From NCBI GenBank assembly GCA_038731975.1, contig JAVYQJ010000009.1, forward strand, positions 1 through 62,860: a DNA stretch of 62,860 nucleotides, read 5' to 3'. The translations under genes were made by a program, and so were the position numbers. The notes beneath the pieces were generated by a model that searched no databases, was not told the origin of the DNA, and saw nothing but the letters and a program-made list of their open reading frames with translations. Shown here in pieces: positions 40,861 through 49,686 of this stretch. The stretch is from Thermofilaceae archaeon (GTDB lineage Archaea > Thermoproteota > Thermoprotei > Thermofilales > Thermofilaceae). Positions within the stretch are counted from its first letter, which is position 1. Each line of letters starts with the position of its first letter.

Positions 40861-41615
40861 GCGGGATTAACGATGATGTACTTGTTGTAGAACAGTTAAG
40901 GGCTGGGTACAAGGGTCACGAAGTACTCCATGGGGTCGACTTGAGGGTTGGTAGGGGTGAGAAGGTAGTCATCATGGGACCGAGCGGCTCTGGCAAGAGT
41001 ACGCTGCTCAAGTGTATCGTTCTGCTGGTGAAGCCAAAGAGCGGCAGGATCGTGCTAGACGGTGAAGAGATCACGGATCACCGGGTGGATGTAAGAAGGG
41101 TAAGGGCGAAGACGGGCTTCGTCTTCCAGCAGTACAATCTGTTCCCCCACATGACCGTGCTGCGCAACCTGACTCTACCGCTTGAGGTTGTGAAGAAAGT
41201 GCCGAAGAAGGAGGCCGAAAGAAGAGCGATGGAGGTGCTGAAGATGTTCGGCATGGAGGAGTTCGCCGAGAGGTATCCGTTGCAGCTGAGCGGCGGTCAA
41301 CAGCAGCGGGTGGCAATAGCACGAGCCCTGCTGATGGATCCCGTTCTACTGCTCCTAGATGAGCCCACTTCCGCTTTAGACCCCGAGCTGAGAAGGGAGG
41401 TTCTCGAAGCGCTCATTAAAATTGCTAGGCAGGGGAGATCAATGTTGATCGTAACCCACGAGCTGGATTTCGCGGAAGCTGCAGCAGATAGAGTTGTGCT
41501 GATGGACAGGGGAGTGATCGCTGAAGAAGGAACTCCCGATGAACTATTCTACAACCCAAGGAGCGAGTGCGGGAAGAAGTTCTTCGTTGAGCTTAAGGCT
41601 GTAGCTAGAAGCTAG
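40857..41615 (+). CDS. Amino acid ABC transporter ATPase
   Basis: The 252-residue ATPase shows Walker A GPSGSGKST, the Q-loop FVFQQYNLFPHMTVLRNL, signature LSGGQQQRVAIARAL and Walker B LLLLDEPTSALDPE, which are the features of GlnQ/HisP proteins. It completes the three-gene importer with a four-base ATGA overlap. The ORF ends four bases before the convergent hypothetical gene. Confidence 0.94.
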   Translation: MSGINDDVLVVEQLRAGYKGHEVLHGVDLRVGRGEKVVIMGPSGSGKSTLLKCIVLLVKPKSGRIVLDGEEITDHRVDVRRVRAKTGFVFQQYNLFPHMTVLRNLTLPLEVVKKVPKKEAERRAMEVLKMFGMEEFAERYPLQLSGGQQQRVAIARALLMDPVLLLLDEPTSALDPELRREVLEALIKIARQGRSMLIVTHELDFAEAAADRVVLMDRGVIAEEGTPDELFYNPRSECGKKFFVELKAVARS

Positions 41616-41618
41616 CTC

Positions 41619-42071
41619 CTAGATGCTCTGAGAAAGCTCTCGCAAGGCACTTTTTAGCTCTCCCAAGAGCTTGTAGAACTCTTCCCCCTCGCTTTTCCCA
41701 ATTGACGTGATGATCCTACTGAGTTCGCTCCTAACGGTTGAGGGGACTCTCTCGCCCTTATCCAGTATCAGCGCAAGAAGCTTCTTTGAGACTTCATCGG
41801 CTGCAGCCTTAGCAGCAGCTGTGAACCTGTCCCTCCAATCGTCCCATGTGCGCACTTTTCCCTCCTTCAAGTTGATGTTCACGAGCGAGAATGTGTCCAC
41901 CGCTACCACCAGCTCTTCGCCCATAACGTACGCTCGTAGAGGATTGTACGGGCTAGCCGAAATCCTCCGTAGTGCATCTAGCAGGGTTTTCTCGCCGCAA
42001 GCTTCTATCAGCAGCATAGCCTCCTCCAGCCTAGCCTTCAGCTGATCGTAGCTGCTCCGAATCGGCTCCAT
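41619..42071 (-). CDS. Hypothetical helical protein
   Basis: The 150-residue protein is mostly helical with a small central beta part (YVMGEELVVAVDTFSLVNIN). I do not recognise it. An inverted repeat lies four bases before the start codon, suggesting regulation of this gene. It is convergent with the importer. Confidence 0.6.
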   Translation of the reverse strand: MEPIRSSYDQLKARLEEAMLLIEACGEKTLLDALRRISASPYNPLRAYVMGEELVVAVDTFSLVNINLKEGKVRTWDDWRDRFTAAAKAAADEVSKKLLALILDKGERVPSTVRSELSRIITSIGKSEGEEFYKLLGELKSALRELSQSI

Positions 42072-42075
42072 GCAC

Positions 42076-42092
42076 GGGTACCTCGCGTACCC
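42076..42092. promoter_or_regulatory. Inverted repeat before the 150-residue gene
   Basis: GGGTAC-CTCGC-GTACCC has perfect six-base arms. It begins five bases before the ATG at 42071 on the minus strand, between the start codon and a weak TATA-like stretch near 42100. It could be an operator or a 5' hairpin. Confidence 0.4.
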
Positions 42093-42270
42093 AACATATC
42101 AATTTTACTATGTGGGCTATAACTGATGTCGGCGCTGAAAAGTTCGGTGAACATGGTTACAACGCCATTGGTAAAGCCCCCTTTTAGACAAGTAAAATGG
42201 AGTTTAGTTCAATCCTTGCTTTCTGGCTCGAGTACAGCTTGACGCTAGAAGTGAATTTGGGATGAAACTT

Positions 42271-43299
42271 TCAAGGCTTTGTTGAGGTTCGAGTGAACGG
42301 CGTTCCTCTGGTCTTGTACCCCTTCGCCTCAAGCTTTGCTAAGCCTCTTGACAGAGCAGCTTTCAGTTCGGATGCCTTATCCTCTGGTAGAGAGTCGTAC
42401 GTGAAAGTCCAGGCACCCCACTCGATGCCCGCAGCGTACTTCAGCTTGTCCCTCTCCCTGTGCAAGGGGTAGAACTCAACGTGAAAGTGATAGAACTTCG
42501 CCTCCATTTTGCAGGGCTTCTGATGGAACACCATCATGTACGGAAGGTCTATGTCGAAGAGGCTGTTGTACATGGCTGCAACCACTTTCAAGCAGTCGGC
42601 GAGGTCTACTATTTCGGCCTCCCCCATCTCGCACAGCGAGCCGAAGTGCCTCTTGGGATACACGTGCACTTCGTAGGGCCACATCGCAAAGAAGGGGAGG
42701 AAAGCTACGAAGCTGTCGTTCTCGTAGAGGACTCTGACAGCCTCCTCGAGCTCGAGTCGAAGGATCCTGCAGAGTAGGCACTCGCCTTTCTCTTTCCAGA
42801 AGTTCTCCATGTTGACCATCTCCCTCTGAACCCTGGGTGGGACAAACGGGAGCGCGTAGATCTGGCTGTGGGGGTGGGTGAGGGAGACTCCTATCAATTC
42901 CCCCTTATTCCTGAACGGCATCACGTAGTGGATCCCGGGATCTGCGCACAGCTCGCGAGACACCCTGATGAGCTCCGTAACGTAGAGCCTGAGATCCTCA
43001 AAGGGTATGTCGTCCAAGTCGCCCTCGTGCTGCGGGGTTTCCACGACGACCTTGCAGTAACCGTACCCCGGCTTTACCTCGTAGATGTCATTACTGCCGC
43101 GGGAAGGCTTAGCGTCTGGCCTGAGGGCTGGGAACCTGTTATCGAGCGTCAGGACACGCCACCCATACCCTGTCTCGGGAGCACCCGGGCAGAAGGGGCA
43201 CTCCCCACTCCTCCAAGGCCGTCCCCTCCTCTTGCTAGACACGATAATCCAAGCTCCTAGCAGAGGATTCCATCTGAGCTCGTTGATACCTTCCATCAC
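42271..43299 (-). CDS. galT: Galactose-1-phosphate uridylyltransferase
   Basis: The 342-residue HIT-family enzyme transfers UMP between UDP-glucose and galactose 1-phosphate in the Leloir pathway. It has the zinc cysteines in GECPFCPG, the active-site triad THPHSQIYALPF, and a second cysteine pair (ECLLC). It would process galactose freed by the GH36 enzyme, after a galactokinase that is not in the window. The GTG or the adjacent ATG at 43296 is the start, both about 24-27 bases from a TATA box. Confidence 0.93.
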   Translation of the reverse strand: MMEGINELRWNPLLGAWIIVSSKRRGRPWRSGECPFCPGAPETGYGWRVLTLDNRFPALRPDAKPSRGSNDIYEVKPGYGYCKVVVETPQHEGDLDDIPFEDLRLYVTELIRVSRELCADPGIHYVMPFRNKGELIGVSLTHPHSQIYALPFVPPRVQREMVNMENFWKEKGECLLCRILRLELEEAVRVLYENDSFVAFLPFFAMWPYEVHVYPKRHFGSLCEMGEAEIVDLADCLKVVAAMYNSLFDIDLPYMMVFHQKPCKMEAKFYHFHVEFYPLHRERDKLKYAAGIEWGAWTFTYDSLPEDKASELKAALSRGLAKLEAKGYKTRGTPFTRTSTKP

Positions 43300-43317
43300 T
43301 TGGGGGACTTATCACGG

Positions 43318-43328
43318 GCATAAAAACG
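43318..43328 (-). promoter_or_regulatory. TATA box for galT
   Basis: GTTTTTATGCC on the minus strand is centred about 24-27 bases before the GTG/ATG start. Confidence 0.45.
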
Positions 43329-43377
43329 CGCCCTCTACAGAGCAAAGCCTCATAAGCGTCTCTGAAGCCGATGTCAA

Positions 43378-43437
43378 GGGGGCCACCGAATCGTTAAGGA
43401 CCCCCTCCGACGTCCTCTATGCAGTTCGGTGGCCCCC
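43378..43437. repeat. 60-base nested palindrome (13-base arms)
   Basis: GGGGGCCACCGAA at 43378-43390 is perfectly inverted at 43425-43437. Inside lies a second inverted pair, AGGAC (43397-43401) and GTCCT (43412-43416), separated by internal loops of six and eight bases. The right arm contains the last codons of the alpha/beta hydrolase gene. On the plus strand the stem is followed by TCTTTTT. On the minus strand it is followed by TTGACA. It could be a terminator, a small mobile-element relic, or a structured RNA of H/ACA-like shape. Confidence 0.75.
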
Positions 43438-44196
43438 TCTTTTTACTAAAAGTTCTAGGGCTTCGTCGAATGGAAACTTGTCGCGTTGCGGGTTAAAATA
43501 CAGCTCTTTTCCGCACGGGTACATTTCCCTGATAACGCCGATGCTGCGCTCATCCCAACCGTTTCCAAACACGATTACGCTACAGCTCGAGGTGAAGCGA
43601 TTCTTGAGCATTCCGATGAGCTGGAGCACAAGCTTGGCCGGCACACAGTTTATAACCAGGTTATCCTCCTCCGCCTCAAGCAGAGAATCGCTGTGTTCCA
43701 CATCATACAGCGGTTGAGGGAGTACCTTAACGCACAAGTTGAACAGTGAAAGAAGTTTAAGGCGCGCGATACTGTGCAGGTGCGCCACAATCTCATGTAG
43801 TGGTTCTACAGCTAGAAGGGAGGGGCTTAACCCCGCTGCGGTCGCCGAATAATGCGCCACTAAAACCCCGCTACCGTGCCCCACTGTAATCAGGCTAGAG
43901 GATTTACACTTTGTCGCAACCAGCTGCAAGAATCTCTCCCCCGAAGTTAGCACACCCTTCAAGTTCCCCCCGCGAGGGCCCTCAGAAAGTCCGTACCCGT
44001 ACAGGTCGACGGCGTAGCAGCTGAAGCCCCTAGAAGCCAACTCCTCACAAAACCATGTGTACCTCCCAGAGTGTAAACCCAGGGCGTGAAACAGCGCGAT
44101 AACGCCCTTAGTGCGACGCGCACGCCAAACCCTGTAGAAAATCTTCGTCCCGTGCGCGTCCATGAAGGTTCCTTCGTCATACGAGCTGTTACGCAC
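43417..44196 (-). CDS. Alpha/beta-hydrolase fold protein, nucleophile missing
   Basis: The 259-residue protein resembles monoglyceride lipase-type hydrolases (LFHALGLHSGRYTWFCEELA, YAVDLYGYGLSEGPRG). The nucleophile elbow reads G106-H107-G108-S109-G110, with glycine where serine is normally placed. The C-terminus is short and its last codons lie inside the 60-base palindrome, so the usual end may have been replaced. It may be a non-catalytic or altered member. An alternative start is the ATG at 44163. Confidence 0.75.
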   Translation of the reverse strand: MRNSSYDEGTFMDAHGTKIFYRVWRARRTKGVIALFHALGLHSGRYTWFCEELASRGFSCYAVDLYGYGLSEGPRGGNLKGVLTSGERFLQLVATKCKSSSLITVGHGSGVLVAHYSATAAGLSPSLLAVEPLHEIVAHLHSIARLKLLSLFNLCVKVLPQPLYDVEHSDSLLEAEEDNLVINCVPAKLVLQLIGMLKNRFTSSCSVIVFGNGWDERSIGVIREMYPCGKELYFNPQRDKFPFDEALELLVKRGGHRTA

Positions 44197-44220
44197 GTCG
44201 GGCCCTTTCCATCTAACTGC

Positions 44221-44754
44221 TTAACCTTTTCCCCTAACCAGCGCCCCCCTTGTAGATCCGGAAGGGGTCCAGGAGCTTCCGGCTACGTACAAGTACAGCT
44301 TGTGTAAATGAACGCTACCCGAAGGTAGCGTGACTGAGACGATAGGTTTAACGCTCGGTAGGGGGTGGTCGTGCAGGATGATACGGCATCCCTTCTTACA
44401 TTCAGAGATGAGCTTTAGCTCAAGACGTCTCGTAACGCTGGGCGAGGGGTAGCAGTAGACGACGTCGAAGGGTTCGACGTTGAAGCTGAAAAGGTCGCTG
44501 TGAATGATTGAAGCGAAACCGTAAACTCCGGCTAGGCGGACTTCCCTCAACGCCAGCCTCACGAGAAGCGGGTTGAGCTCCACGCCTACAGCTTGCGCGC
44601 CGAACTCTTTCACCGCTATTATCAGCACCCTTCCATCACCGCAGCCAAGATCCACGATAAGCTCGCCCGGCTTCAGCTCCGCGAGTGTCAACGCTGTCCT
44701 GATTACCGAGTCCGGGCTTGGTAGAAACGGTAGCTCCGCAAGTTCGCGGAGCAC
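44221..44754 (-). CDS. Class I SAM-dependent methyltransferase
   Basis: The 177-residue protein has motif I LIVDLGCGDGRVLIIAVKE, an acidic motif II (GVELNP), and VVYCYPSPS in place of the common DPPY motif. This layout resembles small archaeal methyltransferases of unknown target. Its TATA box lies within the 3' end of the UbiA gene, so it can be expressed separately. The substrate is unknown. Confidence 0.82.
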   Translation of the reverse strand: MLRELAELPFLPSPDSVIRTALTLAELKPGELIVDLGCGDGRVLIIAVKEFGAQAVGVELNPLLVRLALREVRLAGVYGFASIIHSDLFSFNVEPFDVVYCYPSPSVTRRLELKLISECKKGCRIILHDHPLPSVKPIVSVTLPSGSVHLHKLYLYVAGSSWTPSGSTRGALVRGKG

Positions 44755-44773
44755 AATAGAGAGGGCGGCTCCT

Positions 44774-44783
44774 CCTTTTAAAG
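44774..44783 (-). promoter_or_regulatory. TATA box for the methyltransferase gene
   Basis: CTTTAAAAGG on the minus strand is centred 25 bases before the GTG at 44754. Confidence 0.45.
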
Positions 44784-45644
44784 AGTGAGGGGGAGGTATG
44801 CGAGGATGAGCACTGAAATTACGAGGGCAGCAGCTGCGATGAGTGTCGGCTTATCGTTGAGGATTACCTCGTGAGGGTGCTCGCCTGCCCCTTTCTCCAT
44901 CGCCAACGTGTATCTGAGCAGGAAGAAGGCCATAACTGGTATGGTGGGCACAAGTCTTCTCCCCAGGGGTACTTCTGCGCAGTATATGGCGTACGTCACT
45001 ATCGTCATGGCTGCAGCCATACTCAAAGCTTGATCCAACCACTTCTCGCTGTATGCTTTAAGCACGCTTCTCGCAGAGGAACCTGCGATTGTAAGCTCTG
45101 CCTTCCGCTTGCTAAGCGCCAGGAAGAGCGCTAGGAAGAAGAAGCCCGAAACAAGCCAGGGGGATGCTTCAACTCCAATGAGGACGGCTCCCGAAACTAC
45201 GCGGATAAGGTAGTTCACCGCTATCGCCGTAACATCGACCACCTCAACCCTTTTCAAGAGCAAGCTGTAGAGCAGCGAGAGGCAGATAAACAGCGCGACA
45301 AGCAGCGCGAAAAGCGGGTTGAGAGTCAGCGAGAGCGCTAGAGAGGCCGTAGACAGGAAGGCGCTTAGAGAGGCGGCCTCCCTCGTAGATACCTGGCCCG
45401 ACGGTAGGGGCCTGTTCCTCTTCCGGGGATGCAGCTTGTCCGACTCGATGTCCCTAATGTCGTTGAAGATGTAGATAGAGCTTGAAGCAAGAGATAGCGA
45501 TACGAAGCCCAGAGCCAGCGGCGGATAAACGCTGGGGTCGACTAGCTTTAGCGCGAATACGGCCGGCACCATCACTAACCCGTTCTTGTACCATTGCTCA
45601 ACCCTCATGAGCTTGAGGTACACTCTCGTTCTCTTTCGCACCAC
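44778..45644 (-). CDS. UbiA-type prenyltransferase (DPPR-synthase-like)
   Basis: The 288-residue membrane protein has the prenyl-diphosphate motif NDIRDIESDKLHPRKRNRPL and the second signature SKRKAELT typical of decaprenyl-phosphate phosphoribosyltransferase relatives. About nine membrane spans follow. It would attach a phosphoribosyl or aromatic group to a polyprenyl phosphate at the membrane. The GTG at 45644 is favoured by a TATA box 25 bases upstream, and a longer frame exists. The role in archaea of this subfamily is not established. Confidence 0.85.
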   Translation of the reverse strand: MVRKRTRVYLKLMRVEQWYKNGLVMVPAVFALKLVDPSVYPPLALGFVSLSLASSSIYIFNDIRDIESDKLHPRKRNRPLPSGQVSTREAASLSAFLSTASLALSLTLNPLFALLVALFICLSLLYSLLLKRVEVVDVTAIAVNYLIRVVSGAVLIGVEASPWLVSGFFFLALFLALSKRKAELTIAGSSARSVLKAYSEKWLDQALSMAAAMTIVTYAIYCAEVPLGRRLVPTIPVMAFFLLRYTLAMEKGAGEHPHEVILNDKPTLIAAAALVISVLILAYLPLTL

Positions 45645-45663
45645 GCACCGGGGGAACTGATCG

Positions 45664-45674
45664 AGGATTAAAGC
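45664..45674 (-). promoter_or_regulatory. TATA box for the UbiA gene
   Basis: GCTTTAATCCT on the minus strand is centred 25 bases before the GTG at 45644. Confidence 0.45.
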
Positions 45675-46031
45675 TTGCCCCACTAGGAGGCCCAAACGAT
45701 GTTTCATCCGTAAAGTGGGTGAGCTCCTCAGCTGGGTCACGCTTGCCGGCGCAACCACCCTTCATCCCAACAGAGTTTGCCGAGTCTTCGATCAGCTGCA
45801 AACATCGTTAACGAGCGGGTCGAAACCAACCCCTAGCGGACACACCCCCAGTATCGAGCTTGGATCCCGCGTGCTACAGGGAAGTGCTTGAAGGTCGCAA
45901 AAACCCATCCTCAGCTATCCTCATCTGAAAAGCCGGGAAAGGGGACGAGTTAGCCCGCCCGTTGGGCCGTAGTGTGGATCCGTAAACAGAGCCCTCAATC
46001 CTCTGTAGCGCGAAACAGCGATTCGCGTTCG
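45675..46031. other. Gene-free region with two stem-loops
   Basis: No convincing gene or tRNA is seen here. Two adjacent perfect stem-loops follow the leuS stop codon: CGCGAA/TTCGCG at 46009-46027 and ACAGAG/CTCTGT at 45986-46006. They may end or stabilise the leuS transcript. The rest is GC-rich and could hold an unrecognised RNA. Confidence 0.45.
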
Positions 46032-48932
46032 TTAGGTTACAACAATAATAGCTGGTCTTCCCGGAAGTGGTACTTTCTCTCGAGGCGAGGCTTCCTCCTC
46101 GGAGTACACCTTAACTTGAACGCCAAGCTCTCTCTGGTAGAACTCTGCTGCGCTCTTCAGAGCTCGCAGTTCGAGCTCGTAAGGTAATGCCCACTGAATC
46201 AGGGATGGGTTCTTGAAGTAAGCTTCGGCGAGTTTCGAAGCCTGCCTCCGCCTCTGAGGGTCGAGCTCACCCATCGCGCTGCGGATGGCGTCCTTTACGC
46301 TTGCGCCAGCCGCGACGCGCTCGCCTACTTTCCGGGCGAACGCGTGCTTCCAGGGTGCTGCCACGATTATCTCAACGGCTTTGGGGGCTTCTCTGATCAA
46401 GCCTAGGATTTCCTTGATATCCTCGAGCACTCTTCGAACCTCCTCTTCCGCAGCCTCTGCTTCAGGCTTTACTCGAGAAGCGTCAGCGCTCGGCCAGGGT
46501 GCGAGGCTTACGAACCCAGGCTTCCCAAGCTTCTCCCAGATTTCCTCGCAGATGTGGGGGACGATGGGCGCTAGGATCAGCGTCTGGTACTCGATGAAAC
46601 GCTTCAGCAGCTCCCTGTTTGGCTCCCCACACCTTCTCAAGTACCATCTGAAGTGGTTCTGCAGGTTGAAGAAGCCCTCCACCAACGCATCCTTGAAATC
46701 GCCCCGTTCCATCGCCTCCTCCACCTTCATCAATGTGCGGTGCAGCACGCTTTCGAACCACTCATCGATCGGCAGCCACTCATCCCTTCCCAAACCGTAG
46801 TTCTTCACTGCGAACTCGTACCATTCGACCAGCAGGTCGACCGCCCTATCGGCTACCTCCGGCTCGAAGTTCGCATCGTCTAGGCCGGAGTTCCCCGCGT
46901 AGGCTTCAGCGAATCTTGTCGCATCGGCGCCCCACCACTCGAGCGCCTCGCGGAGGAGGATGAAGTTCCCCTTGGACTTCGACATTTTCTCTCCGGCAAC
47001 GTTGACCCAACCGTTGACCCCGATGCCTCTGGGCCAGTGCTCCGGCGGGAAGATGGCGACGTGGTGCATAATGAAGAAGACCAGGTGGTTCGGCATTAGA
47101 TCCTTACCTGAGATCCGCATGTCAACGGGGTACCAGTAGAGGAACTCCCTACGTATCTGCTCTACGAGCTCGACGCTTACGCCCAGCTTTGCTGCTACCC
47201 CCCTCGGGTCCCCTATGCCCAGTAGCACGTAGTCGAAGAAGCTATCATCGAGTCGCTCCCAGCTCAAACCGTACTGCTCCGGGTGCTGGAGGTACTTAGC
47301 CAGCACATAGTAAGCCATGTAGATGGTGGAGTCACTCAGCGACTCGAGAACCCACTCGGGGTCCCACGGCAGGGGCGTTCCGAGCTCCCCCTTGTGCGTG
47401 CAGGCCCAGTCATTGTACCAGTCGATCTGCCTGTGGAAGTACTCTCTGATGCCCTCGGGCAGGAACCTCATAGAATCCACGCACTTGTGAGCCAGCATTT
47501 TCCACTCGGGATCGCTATACTTCAGGAACCACTGATCCTCAACGATCTTAACGTGGGTTCTCGACCCACACCTGCAAAAGACGGGTCTCGGTAACGTGAA
47601 GTGCCTCAAGGCGATGCCCCTCTCGACCAGATCGTTAAGCACTTCCTCCTTTGCCTGTGCCACTGTCTTTCCAGCCCACTTGCCGAAGACCTCGGTCAGA
47701 ACTCCGTTGTAGTACTCCTTCGTGTATATCTCGCGCGTCGCTTCGTCGAGCAGCTCCCCATCATGCTGGCTCTTGACACCCAGCCGTTGAACGACGGTCT
47801 CCGCTGGCACATCGCCGTAGCCCTCCAGCCTTATGATCGGTACTGGCTTGATCCGCTCGACTAGATTCCTATCCACACCGTACTTTTCAGCAAGCCCTCT
47901 TTTCAGATCCATCAGCGCTGCGTAATCGTACGGGGCGTGAGCGGGGACCGACATGACGATACCCGTCCCTTGCTCGGGTTCGACGAAAGTGGCGGGAAGA
48001 ACGGGAATGCGCCAGCCGGTTACCGGGTTGATAGCCCAGCGCCCCACCAGCTCCCTACCGCTCACTTTACCCACGATCCTGACGCTGTGCCCCTGGTCTC
48101 TCAGCTCGTCAACGCCGTATCCGCCAATAACCCACAGCTCACCATCCACTTCAGCCAGGGTGTAGTCGTAGTCGGGGTGCACCCATATGTTCACAGCGCC
48201 GTAGACCGTTTCAGGCCTGTACGTCAGGCAGGGGTAGGTCAGGCCGTCCTCGCCCCTATACTTGATGATGGCAACCTCCTCCGGCCCGATCCCTGCGTAC
48301 TCGTCGGGGCGATCGTGATCGCCAACCACCTTCTTCTCCTTCGGGCACCACACGACAGGGTGGGTACCCTTAACCAGAAGCCCCTTGTCTAGGAGCTTCT
48401 TGTACTGCCACTGGATGAATTTGCTGTATGGCGGGTTCAGGTAGGTGGTATGGAACTCTCTCCTCCAATCGATCGAGAGCCCGAAGCGCTGGAAGTCCTT
48501 CTTCCACTCCTTGCAGAAGAACCGTACCCAGTACTCGGGCTCGGAGAACTTCGGGATCTCCTCGTCTGGGATCCCCATGAGCCTTAAAATCTCTATCTGC
48601 CTGGGATCACCCTCCCTCACCCTGAGAGCGGCAGCCACGATTGGGCTACCGGTCGCATGCCAACCCTGGGGGAAGAGTACGTTGAACCCCTTCATCCTCT
48701 TGTACCTGGCCATAACGTCGTTGCGGAGCACCGTGAAGGCGCTGCCGAGGTGAGGGTAAGCGTTGACGTAAGGATAGGGGAACGTGATGAAGAACTTCGG
48801 CTTCCCCTCAATGGGCTCCGGCTCGAAGATCCTGGCTTCACGCCACCGGCTCTGCCACTTTTCCTCTATACGCTTGAGGAACTCGACCCTCTCCTTGTTT
48901 GCCCTAGGTTTGATCGCGCGAGCAATCGACAC
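46032..48932 (-). CDS. leuS: Leucyl-tRNA synthetase, archaeal type
   Basis: The 966-residue enzyme charges tRNA-Leu. It has the HIGH-type motif PYPYVNAYPHLGSAF, a large editing domain, the GEKMSKSKGNF loop and an archaeal C-terminal domain. The length and C-terminus match archaeal LeuRS. The GTG at 48932 is chosen because a TATA box is 30 bases upstream. The frame stays open to 49037 but that part overlaps the Thg1 gene. It is transcribed after thg1 on the same strand. Confidence 0.95.
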   Translation of the reverse strand: MSIARAIKPRANKERVEFLKRIEEKWQSRWREARIFEPEPIEGKPKFFITFPYPYVNAYPHLGSAFTVLRNDVMARYKRMKGFNVLFPQGWHATGSPIVAAALRVREGDPRQIEILRLMGIPDEEIPKFSEPEYWVRFFCKEWKKDFQRFGLSIDWRREFHTTYLNPPYSKFIQWQYKKLLDKGLLVKGTHPVVWCPKEKKVVGDHDRPDEYAGIGPEEVAIIKYRGEDGLTYPCLTYRPETVYGAVNIWVHPDYDYTLAEVDGELWVIGGYGVDELRDQGHSVRIVGKVSGRELVGRWAINPVTGWRIPVLPATFVEPEQGTGIVMSVPAHAPYDYAALMDLKRGLAEKYGVDRNLVERIKPVPIIRLEGYGDVPAETVVQRLGVKSQHDGELLDEATREIYTKEYYNGVLTEVFGKWAGKTVAQAKEEVLNDLVERGIALRHFTLPRPVFCRCGSRTHVKIVEDQWFLKYSDPEWKMLAHKCVDSMRFLPEGIREYFHRQIDWYNDWACTHKGELGTPLPWDPEWVLESLSDSTIYMAYYVLAKYLQHPEQYGLSWERLDDSFFDYVLLGIGDPRGVAAKLGVSVELVEQIRREFLYWYPVDMRISGKDLMPNHLVFFIMHHVAIFPPEHWPRGIGVNGWVNVAGEKMSKSKGNFILLREALEWWGADATRFAEAYAGNSGLDDANFEPEVADRAVDLLVEWYEFAVKNYGLGRDEWLPIDEWFESVLHRTLMKVEEAMERGDFKDALVEGFFNLQNHFRWYLRRCGEPNRELLKRFIEYQTLILAPIVPHICEEIWEKLGKPGFVSLAPWPSADASRVKPEAEAAEEEVRRVLEDIKEILGLIREAPKAVEIIVAAPWKHAFARKVGERVAAGASVKDAIRSAMGELDPQRRRQASKLAEAYFKNPSLIQWALPYELELRALKSAAEFYQRELGVQVKVYSEEEASPREKVPLPGRPAIIVVT

Positions 48933-48957
48933 CGCCGAAACCCCCCACTTAGCAGCT

Positions 48958-48967
48958 CCTTTAACTC
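48958..48967 (-). promoter_or_regulatory. TATA box for leuS
   Basis: GAGTTAAAGG on the minus strand is centred 30 bases before the GTG at 48932. It overlaps the 3' end of thg1. Confidence 0.4.
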
Positions 48968-49665
48968 TTACGTTGATCGAGCTCAGGCGCCCTGTAGCGT
49001 TCGACTTCTTCCAGGAGCCTCCAGGGGCCATCCTCAATGCAAGGGTTCCGCTTACCCTCCATAATCCTCCAGAAGACGCAGGAACCCCCCCACTCCCAGA
49101 GGGGCTTCTCGCTTAGCCTCACTCCGGCTTTCTCGATCTCTTCTATCTGCCGTGGCAGACTTGTCCTTTCCGCAACTCTAACTCCAAGCTTCCGAAGGGT
49201 TGAGCCAACATAGTTGTTGAAGCCCACTCTAGCTCTGTAAAGCACGTACCTTTTCGCGTCATCGATCCCTTCCAGGGGCACGACCCTGGAATCGAAGATC
49301 AAGCTGCGCCCTAGCGCCAGTGAGACTGAAGCCGAGAGGATGGAGGCGGAGATGCTGACAAGCTTCTCAACCCTCCCCGCGTAGGGGACCGATGGGCCGA
49401 GGAGCAGAAGGTTCACCTCGTCGCTGATCACGTAAGCTCCGCTCGCCGAAAAGCGCGTTAAAAGCTTGACTGCACCCTCAACGAGCGCTTTATGGACCCG
49501 GTGGTCGCGCGGCTCTTCGAAGCCCGCGAGGGACTTTCCAAAGCCGACACCGTCTAACCTCAGCGCGAAGGGCAGGGATACTCTGCTCTCAACGGCTGCT
49601 TCTCTCGCCTTGAAGCGCCTTTCCAGCTCTGGAACGTTGACCTCCAGCAACTCCCTGTAGCTCAT
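48961..49665 (-). CDS. tRNA-His guanylyltransferase-like protein (Thg1/TLP)
   Basis: The 234-residue protein has the Thg1 pattern: LPFALRLDGVGFGKSLAGFE with D38, then SDEVN with D82-E83, the three carboxylates that bind two metals, and a KLVSISASILSA segment. Thg1-family enzymes add nucleotides in the 3'-to-5' direction to tRNA ends. Archaeal members add the extra G of tRNA-His or repair truncated 5' ends. It is next to leuS and divergent from a dehydrogenase with which it shares a promoter box. The ATG at 49665 replaces a longer frame that crosses that box. Confidence 0.88.
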   Translation of the reverse strand: MSYRELLEVNVPELERRFKAREAAVESRVSLPFALRLDGVGFGKSLAGFEEPRDHRVHKALVEGAVKLLTRFSASGAYVISDEVNLLLLGPSVPYAGRVEKLVSISASILSASVSLALGRSLIFDSRVVPLEGIDDAKRYVLYRARVGFNNYVGSTLRKLGVRVAERTSLPRQIEEIEKAGVRLSEKPLWEWGGSCVFWRIMEGKRNPCIEDGPWRLLEEVERYRAPELDQRKS

Positions 49666-49686
49666 CCAAGTCCTAATGCGGATAAC

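Noticed and set aside
48933-49037. N-terminal extension of leuS
   Set aside because: It overlaps thg1, and a TATA box lies before the GTG at 48932.
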